Both the position numbers and the translations under genes were made by a program. A DNA stretch of 64,000 nt, from the NCBI GenBank assembly GCA_963780175.1, contig CAWAAT010000008.1, positions 1 to 64,000 of the forward strand, written 5' to 3'. A model generated the notes under the pieces. The model made no database searches. It saw nothing but the letters and a program-made list of their open reading frames with translations, and had not been told where the DNA came from. This document shows, piece by piece, positions 55,319 through 64,000 of the stretch. Numbering within the stretch: position 1 is the stretch's first letter; each line of letters opens with the position of its first letter. The stretch comes from Brooklawnia sp963780175 (lineage in GTDB: Bacteria > Actinomycetota > Actinomycetes > Propionibacteriales > Propionibacteriaceae).

Positions 55319-56606
55319 ATGACGCAGTTCGCGCGACTCGAGCTGGACGGCAAAACCTACGAGCTCCCGATCCTGGTGGGCACCGAGGGTGAGCGCGCCA
55401 TCGACATCAGCAGGCTGCGATCCGACACCGGATATATCACTCTCGATGACGGCTACGTGAACACCGGTTCGTGCAGTTCAGCAATCACGTTCATCGACGG
55501 CGACGAGGGTATCCTGCGCTATCGCGGCATCCCCATCGAGGTGCTCGCTGAGCGCAGCAGCTTCGTCGAGACGTCCTACCTGCTGATCTTCGGGCACCTG
55601 CCGACCAAGGAGGAACGCGAGCAGTTCACCGAACAGCTCACCGCGTCCTCGGCGCTGCACGAGTCGATGATGAAGCACTTCGAAGCGTTCCCCACCAACT
55701 CCCACCCGATGGCGATCATGTCGGCAATGATCAACGCGCTGTCGACCCACGAGCGTCCCAAGATCGATATCGGGGACGATGCCACCCTTCAGCAGTACGC
55801 CGCCAAGTTGATCAGCAAGGTCCGCACGATCGCGGCGGCCTCGTACAAGTCGAGCGTCGGAGAACCGATCATCTACCCCCGGCACGACCTGAAGTACGTC
55901 GACAACTTCCTGCACATGATGTTCTCGATGCCCTACCGGCGTTACGAGGCGTCCCCCGAGGTCAGCCACGCCCTCAACATGTTCCTGGTGCTGCACGCCG
56001 ACCACGAGCAGAACTGCTCCACGTCGACCGTGCGCATGGTGGCCTCCGGTGAGGCGAACCTGTACGCGTCCTGCTCGGCCGGAGTGGTGGCGCTGTGGGG
56101 GGCCAAGCACGGTGGTGCGAACGTCGAGGTGGTGCAGATGCTCCAGCGGATGCGCCGCGAGGGGCTGAGCGCCAAGGAGTTCCTGGACGAGGTCAAGGAC
56201 AAGACGCAACGGCCGTCGGCTGATGGGATTCGGGCACCGGGTCTACAAGAACTTCGACCCGCGCGCGAAGATCCTGCGGGACGCCGCCGACCGGCTGCTG
56301 GGCTCGATGAAGATTCAGGACCCGCTGCTCGGCCTGGCCCAGGATCTGGCCGAGGTCGCTCTGACCGACGACTACTTCGTGGAGCGCAAGCTCTACCCGA
56401 ACGTCGACTTCTACTCCGGCATCATCCTGCGGGCCATCGGCATTCCGCTGAACATGTACACCGTGATGTTCGCGATGGGCCGGATGCCCGGCTGGATCGC
56501 CAACTGGAAAGAGTTGCACGACACCCCTGGGCAGAAGATCTACCGACCCCGTCAGCTCTACGTGGGCAACCCCTTGACCGAGTGGGTGCCGCGGCATACG
56601 CGCTGA
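55319..56606 (+). CDS. gltA: Citrate synthase, one frameshift
   Basis: From the ATG at 55319 (AGGAAGGAA upstream) the protein has the type II N-terminal extension and core ALNMFLVLHADHEQNCSTSTVR with a catalytic His. The frame changes near 56210, just before RLMGFGHRVYKNFDPRAKIL, which holds another catalytic His, and ends normally with IYRPRQLYVG. The remaining 130 residues are fully conserved. As citrate synthase is central to metabolism, a sequence error is more likely than loss. The expected length of about 429 residues is normal. Confidence 0.92.
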
Positions 56607-56654
56607 TCAGACCCAACTGCAACGCCGCGCCATCAGGCCGGTAGTGTCATCTTC

Positions 56655-57258
56655 GTGACTACCGAGCCTGGCGCCGCCGCCACGAGAACCCTCGCCCTCG
56701 CCGACCCCGGCCCGCTGGGCCTGGCCGCCTTCGCGCTGACAACCTTCGTGTTGTCGGTCTTCAACGCCGGACTTGTCGACGCCGAGGCCAAGCCCGTCGT
56801 CTTCGGGTTGGCGCTGTTCTACGGCGGTCTGGTGCAGGTCTTCGCCGGGCTCGCCGAGTTCCTCAAGAAGAACACCTTCGGTGCGGTCGCCTTCTGCTCG
56901 TACGGCGCGTTCTGGATGTCGTTCTGGTACCTGTCGGTCAACCCGCAGTTCTTCCCCGCCGGCAGCGAGCACAAGCTCACCGGGGTGGGGATCTTCCTGC
57001 TCGGCTGGACGATCTTCACCGCCTACATGTGGGCGGTCACCTGGCGCATCAACGGCATCCTGCTGGCCACGTTCAGTGTGCTGCTGGTCACCTTCATCTT
57101 CCTCACCGCTGGAGACCTGACGGGCATGCACCACGCTCACGACCGTGGGCGGCTTCCTCGGCCTGGTGACCGCGTTCCTGGCCTGGTACGGCTCGCTGGC
57201 CGGTGTGATGAACAACACCACCGGCAAGGCCACGCTGCCCACCTGGCCGCGCAGCTGA
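56655..57258 (+). CDS. GPR1/FUN34/YaaH (SatP-like) acetate transporter, one frameshift
   Basis: The start at the GTG at 56655 gives the family signature near NPGPLG (here ADPGPLGLAAFALTTFVLS). Five of the usual six membrane helices follow. The frame changes near 57130, then continues TVGGFLGLVTAFLAWYGSLAG to the stop at 57256-57258 for the sixth helix. These proteins carry acetate or succinate with protons or act as ammonium-linked channels. Its place after citrate synthase suits acetate use. Length about 200 residues is normal. Confidence 0.85.
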
Positions 57259-57301
57259 TCTCCTCCCCCGCATTGTCGGCGGCCGGTGAGAAACTGGTCG
57301 A

Positions 57302-58012
57302 ATGGTGATGCAGGTGTTCGGCCCGCCCGAGCAGTGGCCCGGGCAGGACCTGATCGCGTTCAGCGACGAGTTCGACCTGCCGATGACCCTGGGCGCCTAC
57401 TGTTCGGGGGCGTTCCCGATGCCGCTGCCCGAGGCCGATTTCGATGCGGCTACCGGATGGTGGTCACCCATGCGCCGCGGGGTCCTCGAGCTGGACGACC
57501 TGCGCGTCACCCGTAGCCTGCTCAAGTCGGCGCGGCGCTACACCACCACCATCGACGAGGCCTTCGACGAGGTGCTCACCCGGTGCGCCGACCCGAGGCG
57601 TCCCGACGGCTGGATCGACGAGCAGATCCGGGGGGTGTTCACCGAGGCCCACCTCAGAGGTGTCGTCCACTCTGTCGAGACCTGGGACTCCGCCGGACGC
57701 CTGGTCGGCGGCCTGTACGGGGTGAGCCTGTTCGGGCTGTTCGCCGGCGAGTCGATGTTCCACGATCCGGCGTTGGGCCGCGACGCGTCCAAGGTGGCGC
57801 TGGCCAGGCTGGTCAACCAACTTCGGGCGCGTCCAGACGGCACCGCTCTGCTGGACGTGCAGTGGCAGACCCCCCACCTGGCCAGCCTGGGGGTCAGCGA
57901 GATCTCCCGGGACGACTACCTGACGCGGCTGGCCGCCGCGCTGGACGCCCCGCAGACGCCCTGGCCGCACACCCGGCGTCCCGGCGACTGGCAGTTGGAG
58001 ATCACGGCCTGA
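57302..58012 (+). CDS. aat: Leucyl/phenylalanyl-tRNA-protein transferase
   Basis: The 236-residue enzyme adds Leu or Phe to N-terminal Lys or Arg of proteins, marking them for ClpS/ClpP degradation. Key blocks are AYCSGAFPMPL, WWSPMRRGVLEL, SAYTT-like RRYTTTIDEAF, and the strongly diagnostic GLYGVSLFGLFAGESMFH. Both ATG at 57302 and 57308 are possible starts. The GAFPM block is the usual GRFPW variant. Confidence 0.92.
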   Translation: MVMQVFGPPEQWPGQDLIAFSDEFDLPMTLGAYCSGAFPMPLPEADFDAATGWWSPMRRGVLELDDLRVTRSLLKSARRYTTTIDEAFDEVLTRCADPRRPDGWIDEQIRGVFTEAHLRGVVHSVETWDSAGRLVGGLYGVSLFGLFAGESMFHDPALGRDASKVALARLVNQLRARPDGTALLDVQWQTPHLASLGVSEISRDDYLTRLAAALDAPQTPWPHTRRPGDWQLEITA

Positions 58013-58085
58013 GTCGGTGGGCCCTCAGGGACGAGGCGCTGGCCGTAGGGTGTAGACATCTGTCGATTCGAGCGTCAGGAGCCCC

Positions 58086-59520
58086 ATGCCCATCAGCCTC
58101 GACGAACTCATCGCCGGGTATCCGGACGCCCGTCTCGGTGACCGCCCAAGAGGTCCGGGACGCCGCCGGCCAGACGCGGGTCCTGATCGTCCTGGACGAC
58201 GACCCCACCGGCACCCAGTCGGTGGCCGACCTGCCGGTGCTGACCGACTGGAGTGTGGAATCGTTCGCGTGGGCGCTGGCCCAGCAGCGCCCCGCCGTCT
58301 ACGTGATGACAAACTCCCGCAGCCTGGACGCCAACGATGCGGCGCAGCGCAACCGCGAGGTCGCCCGGGCGGCCTTCCAGGCTGCCGAGAGCGCCGGTGT
58401 CGAGGTCGACTTCGTGTCCCGATCGGACTCGACCATGCGCGGGCACTTCCCGCTGGAACCCGACGTGCTGGCCGACTGCATCAGCGAGCGCGGCAAGGGC
58501 GAGGTTGACGGCATCGTCATCGTGCCCGCGTTCGGTGAGGCGGGACGCGTGACCGTCGCCGGGGTGCACTACGCGGGCAGTCTGGCGGCCGGTTTCACCC
58601 CGGTGGGCCAGACCGAGTTCGCCCGCGACGCGACCTTCGGGTACACCTCCTCGCGGCTCGCCGAGTGGGTCGAAGAGAAGACCGGCGGACGAGTCAAGGC
58701 CAGCGAGGTGATCGAGATCGGTCTGGCGCGGTTGCGCACCGACCTGTCGGCGGTCGTCGGCCAGTTGCGCGGCGCCCACAACCGCCAGCCGATCGTCTGC
58801 GACATCGTCGACGAGTCAGACCTGCGCCGACTCTCGCTCGCGTTGCAGGCCGCCGAGCAGCAGGGCAGCAGGTTTCTGTACCGGGTCGGGCCGCCGTTCG
58901 TGCGCGCCCGGATCGGCCAGGACGTCCGCCCCCCGCTCGAACGCGACGAGATCGCCGCCATCCGGGCGGGTGGTTTCGCGGAGCACTCGGTGGGCGGGCT
59001 CGTCATGGTCGGCTCGCACGTCCAGCAGACGTCTCGGCAGCTCGAGGTGCTGCGCGCCCGCCGGCACCCCGCCGAACTCGAGATCGACGTGCCCACGGTG
59101 CTCGGTGAGGGTCGGGACGCCCACCTCGGTGATCTGGTCGACCGCGCGCTGGCGTTGCTGCCCAGCGGAAACGTGGTCGTCCGCACCTCACGCTCCCTGG
59201 TGACGGGGCGCGACGCCGACGACTCGCTGTCGCTGGCCCGGAAGGTCTCGGACGCCGTCGTCGAGGTCACCCAACGCGTGCTGGCCGGTTATCCGCCGCG
59301 GTTCGTGGTCGCCAAGGGAGGCATCACCTCCAGCGACGTGGCGTGCCGGGGGCTGGGCATCACCAGGGCTTTCGCCCGCGGGCCGATGCTGCCCGGCATC
59401 GTCTCGCTGTGGGAGCCGATGGACGGCCCGGCACGCGGCATCCCCTACGTGGTCTTCCCCGGCAATGTCGGCTCCGAGGACGCCCTGGCCGACGTCGTCG
59501 ACAAGCTGTCACCGGAGTAG
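58086..59520 (+). CDS. Four-carbon acid sugar kinase family protein (DUF1537-type), one frameshift
   Basis: The ATG at 58086 starts PISLDELIAGYPDA. The frame then changes near 58127, where adding one C to CCC restores it, and runs on as VTAQEVRDAAGQTRVLIVLDDDPTGTQSV. The N-domain has the substrate region SRSDSTMRGHFPLEPD. The C-domain ends with VAKGGITSSDVACRGLGI and the nucleotide site MLPGIVSLWEP. Family members phosphorylate threonate, erythronate or 3-oxo-tetronate. The usual aldolase and dehydrogenase partners are absent nearby, so the substrate is not assigned. Confidence 0.85.
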
Positions 59521-59533
59521 AGGGGGCCTCAGC

Positions 59534-60398
59534 ATGCCTGAACTGCCGCAGGTGGAGGCGCTGCGGGCTTGGCTGGACCAGCGACTGGCCGGCCGGGTGA
59601 TCGCTCGCATCCAGTTGGCCGACTTCGCCGCCCTCAAGACCTTCCAACCGCCACTGGACGCGCTGATCGGGCTCGAGATCACTGACGTCGCCCGACACGG
59701 CAAGTTCCTGGACATCGACGCCCAGGGCCTGCACCTGGTCTTCCATCTCGCCAGGGCCGGTTGGCTGACGTGGCGTGACGTCCAGCCGGCCGCGCCCGCC
59801 CGCCCGGGCAAGGGGCCGCTCAGCCTTCGCGTGGTGCTGGACGACGGATCCGGTTTCGACCTGACCGAGGCCGGAACGCAACGCAGGTTGGCCATCCACG
59901 TGGTGGCCAACTCCGCCGACGTGTCCAGCGGTGGCGAGTCTGGGCCCCGACCCGCTGGCCGCGTCCTTCACCCGGGCGAGCCTCGACACGATTCTGGACG
60001 CCGCGGGCCGCGCCCAACTCAAGGGCGTGCTGCGCGACCAGCGGATCATCGCCGGCATCGGCAATGCCTACAGCGACGAGGTCCTGCACGCCGCGCGGAT
60101 GAGCCCGTTCACCCCTGCCTCGTCGCTCGACGACCAGCGCCGCCAGGTGCTGTTCGACGCGCTCACCACGGTGTTGGGCGAGGCCCTGGCGCAGTGCCGG
60201 GGACTGCCACCCGAGGCGCTCAAGGACGACAAACGCAGCGCCATGAGGGTGCATGGCCGCACCGGTGAGGCCTGCCCGGTCTGCGGCGGCAGGGTTCATG
60301 AGGTGAGCTTCGCCGACTCGTCCCTGCAGTACTGCCCGCAGTGCCAGACCGGCGGCAAACCGCTCGCCGACCGTCGGATGAGCAAGCTGCTGCGGTGA
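59534..60398 (+). CDS. Fpg/Nei-family DNA glycosylase, one frameshift
   Basis: The ATG at 59534 starts MPELPQVEALRAWL, which supplies the catalytic Pro and Glu. RHGKFL holds the conserved Lys. The frame changes near 59928, then resumes with VASLGPDPLAA. The H2TH region LKGVLRDQRIIAGIGNAYSDEV follows. The zinc finger CPVCGGRVH ... YCPQCQTGG closes the protein. It removes oxidised bases with a lyase step. Gln replaces the usual Glu in PELPEVE, as in some actinobacterial Nei homologues. The product may be MutM or Nei; the sequence alone does not decide. Confidence 0.88.
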
Positions 60399-60483
60399 TC
60401 TCGCATGCTCGGGCAAGCTGCCGGGTGGAGTCTGGACGCTGGACGAGCGCCGGTCAGCGCCGGGCTCGGCTAGCCTGTCGCTC

Positions 60484-61401
60484 ATGCGCGGATACTTGGG
60501 GCCCGAGGGCACCTTCACCCACCAGGCCTTGATGACCCTCGGCGAGCACCCGAGCACGCCGTTCCCGACGGTGGCCCGGGCGCTGGACGCTGTGCGCACC
60601 GGCGAGGTGGACGCGTCCCTCGTGCCGATCGAGAACTCGGTGGAGGGCGGGGTGAGTGCCACCCTGGACTACCTGGCCCTGCCCGAGTCGCCGCTGCAGA
60701 TCGTCGCCGAGGTCATCATCCCGGTGAGTTTCGACCTGTGTGTGCGTCCCGGCACCCGGCTCGACCAGGTGAGCCGGGTCATCAGCCATCCGCATGCCAT
60801 CGCGCAGGTGCGCGGCTGGCTGGACGCCAACCTGCCTGAGGCGATCGTCGTGGAGCGCGGCTCCACGGCCGGTGCGGCCCAGACGGTCTGCGACCCGGCT
60901 TCCGGCTTCGACGCGGCGGTCTGTGCCCCGGTGGCCGGTGAGATGTACGGCCTGGTCAGCTTGGCGCACGCGATCAGCGACAACGAGTCGGCGGTCACGC
61001 GCTTCGTGCTGGTCACCCGTCCCGGGCCCAGCCCGGAGCGCACCGGTCACGACAAGACCACCATGGTCGCCTACATGCGTGAGGACCATCCCGGCGCGCT
61101 GCTCGAGATCCTGCAGCAACTGGCGGTGCGGGGAGTCAACCTGTGCAGGATCGAGTCGCGTCCCACCAAGACCACCCTCGGCGAGTACTGCTTCAGCATG
61201 GACGCCGAGGGGCACGTCACCGACTCGCGGATGGCCGAGGCGCTGATGGGTCTGCACCGCATCTGCAAGGACGTGGTCTTCCTGGGCAGTTACCCGCGGG
61301 CCGACCGCAAGGCCCCCAAGGTGCCCTTCGGAGGCCGGGACGCCGACTACCGTGACGCCCTCACCTGGGTGCGCGGTCTGGGGACGGGCGGCCGGGTCTG
61401 A
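60484..61401 (+). CDS. pheA: Prephenate dehydratase
   Basis: The 305-residue enzyme converts prephenate to phenylpyruvate for phenylalanine. It begins YLGPEGTFTHQALMTLGE, then VPIENSVEGGVSATLDYL and SHPHAIAQVRGWLDANL. The C-terminal ACT domain (about 195-280) has DHPGALLEILQQLAV and ESRPTKTTLGEY, the phenylalanine-binding ESRP. No chorismate mutase domain is fused. Confidence 0.95.
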   Translation: MRGYLGPEGTFTHQALMTLGEHPSTPFPTVARALDAVRTGEVDASLVPIENSVEGGVSATLDYLALPESPLQIVAEVIIPVSFDLCVRPGTRLDQVSRVISHPHAIAQVRGWLDANLPEAIVVERGSTAGAAQTVCDPASGFDAAVCAPVAGEMYGLVSLAHAISDNESAVTRFVLVTRPGPSPERTGHDKTTMVAYMREDHPGALLEILQQLAVRGVNLCRIESRPTKTTLGEYCFSMDAEGHVTDSRMAEALMGLHRICKDVVFLGSYPRADRKAPKVPFGGRDADYRDALTWVRGLGTGGRV

Positions 61402-61404
61402 ACC

Positions 61405-62346
61405 TCACCGAGGTCGGGGAGTGACCACCAGCAGCGCCCCTGGATCGACGCTGAACTCGAAGTGGCTACCCTCACCCTCGGTGTCGCCGTCCACCTCCCA
61501 GGGAGTCGGCTCGTCGAGGCTGAGGACGAACCTCGTGCCCGAGCGGTAGTCCACGGCTTTGTTGCGGGTGATGCGTCGCAACACCGCGCTCGCCACCCGG
61601 GCCCACATCCCCAGACTCGTGGGCGCCGCCAACAGCAGGTCGAGGCGGCCGTCGTCCGGTCTGGCCTTGGGGAAGAGCACGATGCCCCCCTGCAGGCTGC
61701 TGGTGTTGCCGACGATCATCAGCAGCGCCTTGCGGTGGAAGGCGGGTTGGTAGTCGACCTGGACGCTCACCCGGCGCGGCGGCGCGGTCATGTGCTTGGT
61801 GAAGGCGACCACGTAGGCGACGTTCTTGACGATCCGCTTGAGGCGCTCGTCGGTGTCACGCATCATGGCCGCGTCGAACCCGACGCCGGCCATGCCGGTG
61901 AACCTGGTGGCGTTCGCGGAGTCATGGTCGACGACCACCTGGGCCAGATCGATGGCTCGCGGCACGCCGGTGAAGGCGACGTGCAGGGCATCCTCGAGGT
62001 CGAGGGGAATCTCCAGATTCCGGGCCAGCAGGTTGCCGGTGCCCAGCGGCAGGATCGCGCACGGCACCTTGGTGTGGCTCAACGTGGTGCTGACCACCCG
62101 GGCCGTCCCGTCACCACCGGCAGCCAGCACCAGGGTCGCCCCCGAGTCGAGGGCCTGCTGCGCCATGCCGTGGCCGGGGTCCTCGGTGCTGGTGGCCAGG
62201 AACGTCGGCTCCGGCCAGCCGTGTTGCGCGGCCACCCGGGTGGTGATCCGCCGGAAACTGGGCTCATCACCGATTTTCGCAGGGTTGAACACCACCACCA
62301 CCCGCCGCTCAGCAGACTGCTGGACGCCAGCGTCGGCGTTGACCAT
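61405..62346 (-). CDS. Diacylglycerol kinase catalytic-domain lipid kinase
   Basis: The ATG at 62346 has GAGGAAGG upstream and gives a 313-residue YegS/DgkB-like protein. Motifs are VVFNPAKIGDEPSFR, the nucleotide-binding AAGGDGTARVV, LPLGTGNLLARNLEIPL and GMAGVGFDAAMM. It phosphorylates a lipid such as diacylglycerol, sphingoid base or undecaprenol; the substrate cannot be told here. Its 3' end is 3 bases from the convergent pheA stop. Confidence 0.88.
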   Translation of the reverse strand: MVNADAGVQQSAERRVVVVFNPAKIGDEPSFRRITTRVAAQHGWPEPTFLATSTEDPGHGMAQQALDSGATLVLAAGGDGTARVVSTTLSHTKVPCAILPLGTGNLLARNLEIPLDLEDALHVAFTGVPRAIDLAQVVVDHDSANATRFTGMAGVGFDAAMMRDTDERLKRIVKNVAYVVAFTKHMTAPPRRVSVQVDYQPAFHRKALLMIVGNTSSLQGGIVLFPKARPDDGRLDLLLAAPTSLGMWARVASAVLRRITRNKAVDYRSGTRFVLSLDEPTPWEVDGDTEGEGSHFEFSVDPGALLVVTPRPR

Positions 62347-62453
62347 CTCGCATCCTTCCTCGCAGTTCGGGCAGCCGGGTAGCTCAGACAACCGTCGGTT
62401 CAGACAACCCTACGCGGAAAGCGGCCACTCGTGGCTTCGGTAGAGTGTGCGCC

Positions 62454-63725
62454 ATGATCGACCCGAAGGTGCTGCGCACCGACCCAGATCGTCTTCGAGC
62501 GTCCCAGCTGGCCCGTGGTGAGTCCGTCGACCTGGTGGACGAGGCGATCTCCGCCGACGAGGCTCGGCGGGCGGCCATCGGCGCCTTCGAGTCGGCCCGG
62601 GCCGAGCAGAAGTCGCTGGGCGCCCAGGTGGCCCGCGCCAAGGGTGACGAGAAGGCCCAGTTGCTGGCCCGCACCAAGGTGCTGTCGGCCCAGGTCAAGG
62701 AACTGTCTGTCACCGTGGCTGCCGCCGAGACTCAGGTCGACGAGGTCATGAAGCGGTTCGGCAACATCGTCATCGACGGGGTGCCCACCGGCGGCGAGGA
62801 CGACTTGTACGTCATCGACACGGTTGGCACGCCGCGCGACTTCGCGTCCGAGGGAATCACGGTGCGTGACCACCTCGAGATCGGTGAGATCATCGGGGCC
62901 ATCGACATGGAGCGGGGCGCGAAGGTCTCGGGGTCGAGGTTCTACTTCCTCACCGGCCCGGGCGCGTTGCTGGAGTTCGCTCTCATGCAGTACGCGCTGG
63001 CAAAGGCGCTGGAGTGGGGTTTCGTCCCGATGATTCCGCCCGCGCTGGTCAAGCCGAGCGCGATGGAGGGCACCGGGTTTCTCGGGCAGGCGGCCGAGGA
63101 CGTCTACCACCTCGAGCGCGACGACCTCTACCTGGTCGGCACAGCCGAGGTGCCGCTGGCTGCCTACCACAGTGACGAGATCCTCGACGCCGGCTCGTTG
63201 CCGCTGCGTTACGCCGGGTTCAGCCCGGCGTTCCGGCGCGAGGCCGGCAGCTACGGCAAGGACACCCGCGGCATCTTCCGCGTCCACTGGTTCGACAAGT
63301 TCGAGATGTTCGTCTACTGCCGTCCCGAGGACGCCGAGGCCGAGCACGAACGCCTGCTCGGGTACGAGAAGGAGTTCCTCACCTCCTTGGGTATCCCCTT
63401 CCAGGTGCTGGACGTGGCCTCGGGCGACCTGGGTCTGAGTGCGGCGCGCAAGTACGACTGCTACGGCTGGGTGCCCAGCCAGCAGCGCTACCGCGAGATC
63501 ACCTCGACGTCCAACTGCACCGAGTTCCAGGCCCGACGCCTGAACATCCGGGCCCGCGACGAGTCGGGGACGCGTCCGGTCGCCACCCTCAACGGGACGC
63601 TGTGCGCCATGGCCCGCTCGATCCTGATGATCCTGGAGAACTACCAGAACGCCGACGGCTCGGTCACGGTGCCAGCGGTGCTGCGTCCCTACCTCGGCGG
63701 CCTCGAGGTGTTCGCGGCCCGCTAG
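62454..63725 (+). CDS. serS: Seryl-tRNA synthetase
   Basis: The 423-residue class II synthetase starts at the ATG at 62454. The N-terminal coiled-coil arm that holds the tRNA spans about 30-100. The catalytic domain has VGTAEVPLAAYHSDE (serine site), motif 2 FRREAGSYGKDTRGIFR and motif 3 TLNGTLCAMARSILMILE. It is complete in one frame, unlike several neighbours. Confidence 0.97.
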   Translation: MIDPKVLRTDPDRLRASQLARGESVDLVDEAISADEARRAAIGAFESARAEQKSLGAQVARAKGDEKAQLLARTKVLSAQVKELSVTVAAAETQVDEVMKRFGNIVIDGVPTGGEDDLYVIDTVGTPRDFASEGITVRDHLEIGEIIGAIDMERGAKVSGSRFYFLTGPGALLEFALMQYALAKALEWGFVPMIPPALVKPSAMEGTGFLGQAAEDVYHLERDDLYLVGTAEVPLAAYHSDEILDAGSLPLRYAGFSPAFRREAGSYGKDTRGIFRVHWFDKFEMFVYCRPEDAEAEHERLLGYEKEFLTSLGIPFQVLDVASGDLGLSAARKYDCYGWVPSQQRYREITSTSNCTEFQARRLNIRARDESGTRPVATLNGTLCAMARSILMILENYQNADGSVTVPAVLRPYLGGLEVFAAR

Positions 63726-64000
63726 ACGCGGTCGGCTCTGTGCGGGCGTGGTTCAGTTGGGCTCCGGCTCTGCCGTGGTGGTCTGGCCGGCTGCCGGCTC
63801 TGCCCTGGGGGTCGTTCTCGACCTCTGTCCAAGCCTTGGGTCCTCGCGCTTCGCGCGATCACCCTGGGTGGGGGTCGGGGTGCGCTCTACGGTCTTCGAA
63901 CGATCCCCTGGGCAGAACCTTTGACGTTCTCCGTTGCCTCCATGTCTCCAGCGCCCTGTCTGTCCGCCGCGGCGTGCGTGACTAAGGTCCTGACGGTTTC
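63726..64000. other. Intergenic end of window, no gene recognised
   Basis: After serS no convincing coding sequence appears. CCGGCTCTGCC occurs twice (63763 and 63794) in imperfect copies. A perfect short hairpin TCGCGC-TTC-GCGCGA occurs at about 63843-63857. It lacks a T-run but may end the serS transcript. Confidence 0.4.

Noticed and set aside
63843..63857. Intrinsic terminator of serS
   Set aside because: The stem is only 6 bp with no T-run and lies about 120 bases after the stop; noted as a hairpin only.

Overview
The window is high-G+C DNA (about 65-70% in sampled host-like lines) from an actinobacterium. The gene set best fits the Propionibacteriaceae: an RmlC-RmlD type fusion, MprAB-like two-component genes, an actinobacterial NDH-2, and argF, alr, aat, pheA and serS with actinobacterial codon use. 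The family placement is inference from the genes; no rRNA is present to confirm it.

Positions 1 to about 45,200 form one large surface-polysaccharide locus. It holds two bacterial tyrosine-kinase copolymerases (Wzc-like, 1423-3012 and 36362-38042). Two low-molecular-weight tyrosine phosphatase domains accompany them, one fused to RmlC/RmlD-like domains (3979-5946) and one free-standing (44599-45186). Precursor genes include a CapD/FlaA1-like epimerase, a PglC-like initiating sugar-phosphate transferase, two nucleotide-sugar dehydrogenases, a UDP-glucuronate 4-epimerase-like protein, a WecB-like 2-epimerase and a GalE-like epimerase. About fourteen glycosyltransferase or RgpF-like genes follow. 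The locus also carries a PglK/MsbA-like ABC exporter, a multi-spanning polymerase candidate, a polysaccharide deacetylase, GNAT proteins and a VanJ-like phosphatase. Acyl chemistry is suggested by two tandem KAS III genes and an adenylation-carrier-thioesterase protein. Together the genes predict an acidic, probably acylated, surface glycan that is started on a lipid carrier, flipped by the ABC protein or by an exporter outside the window, and length-controlled by kinase/phosphatase cycling. Roughly 18.5-23.6 kb is lower in G+C (28 of 60 bases in one counted line) and is probably acquired.

Positions 45,284-64,000 are mostly housekeeping: ndh, GNAT, an AAA ATPase, an NTF2-like protein, an MprAB-like pair, an S51 peptidase-like protein, a third LMW phosphatase, argF, alr, an EcsC-like protein, citrate synthase, a GPR1/YaaH acetate transporter, aat, a four-carbon acid sugar kinase, a Fpg/Nei glycosylase, pheA, a diacylglycerol kinase-like protein and serS.

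Many genes, including citrate synthase, are interrupted by one-base frame changes while the flanking protein sequence stays fully conserved. This looks more like sequence error than decay, and coordinates of those genes are given across the breaks. No tRNA, rRNA, CRISPR array or insertion sequence was seen. Points most worth a second look are the triple fusion with apparently dead sugar-enzyme active sites, the cysteine-less thioredoxin-fold/glycosyltransferase fusion, the A-T-TE enzyme with a perfect palindromic operator, and a strongly over-represented GGACGC motif.
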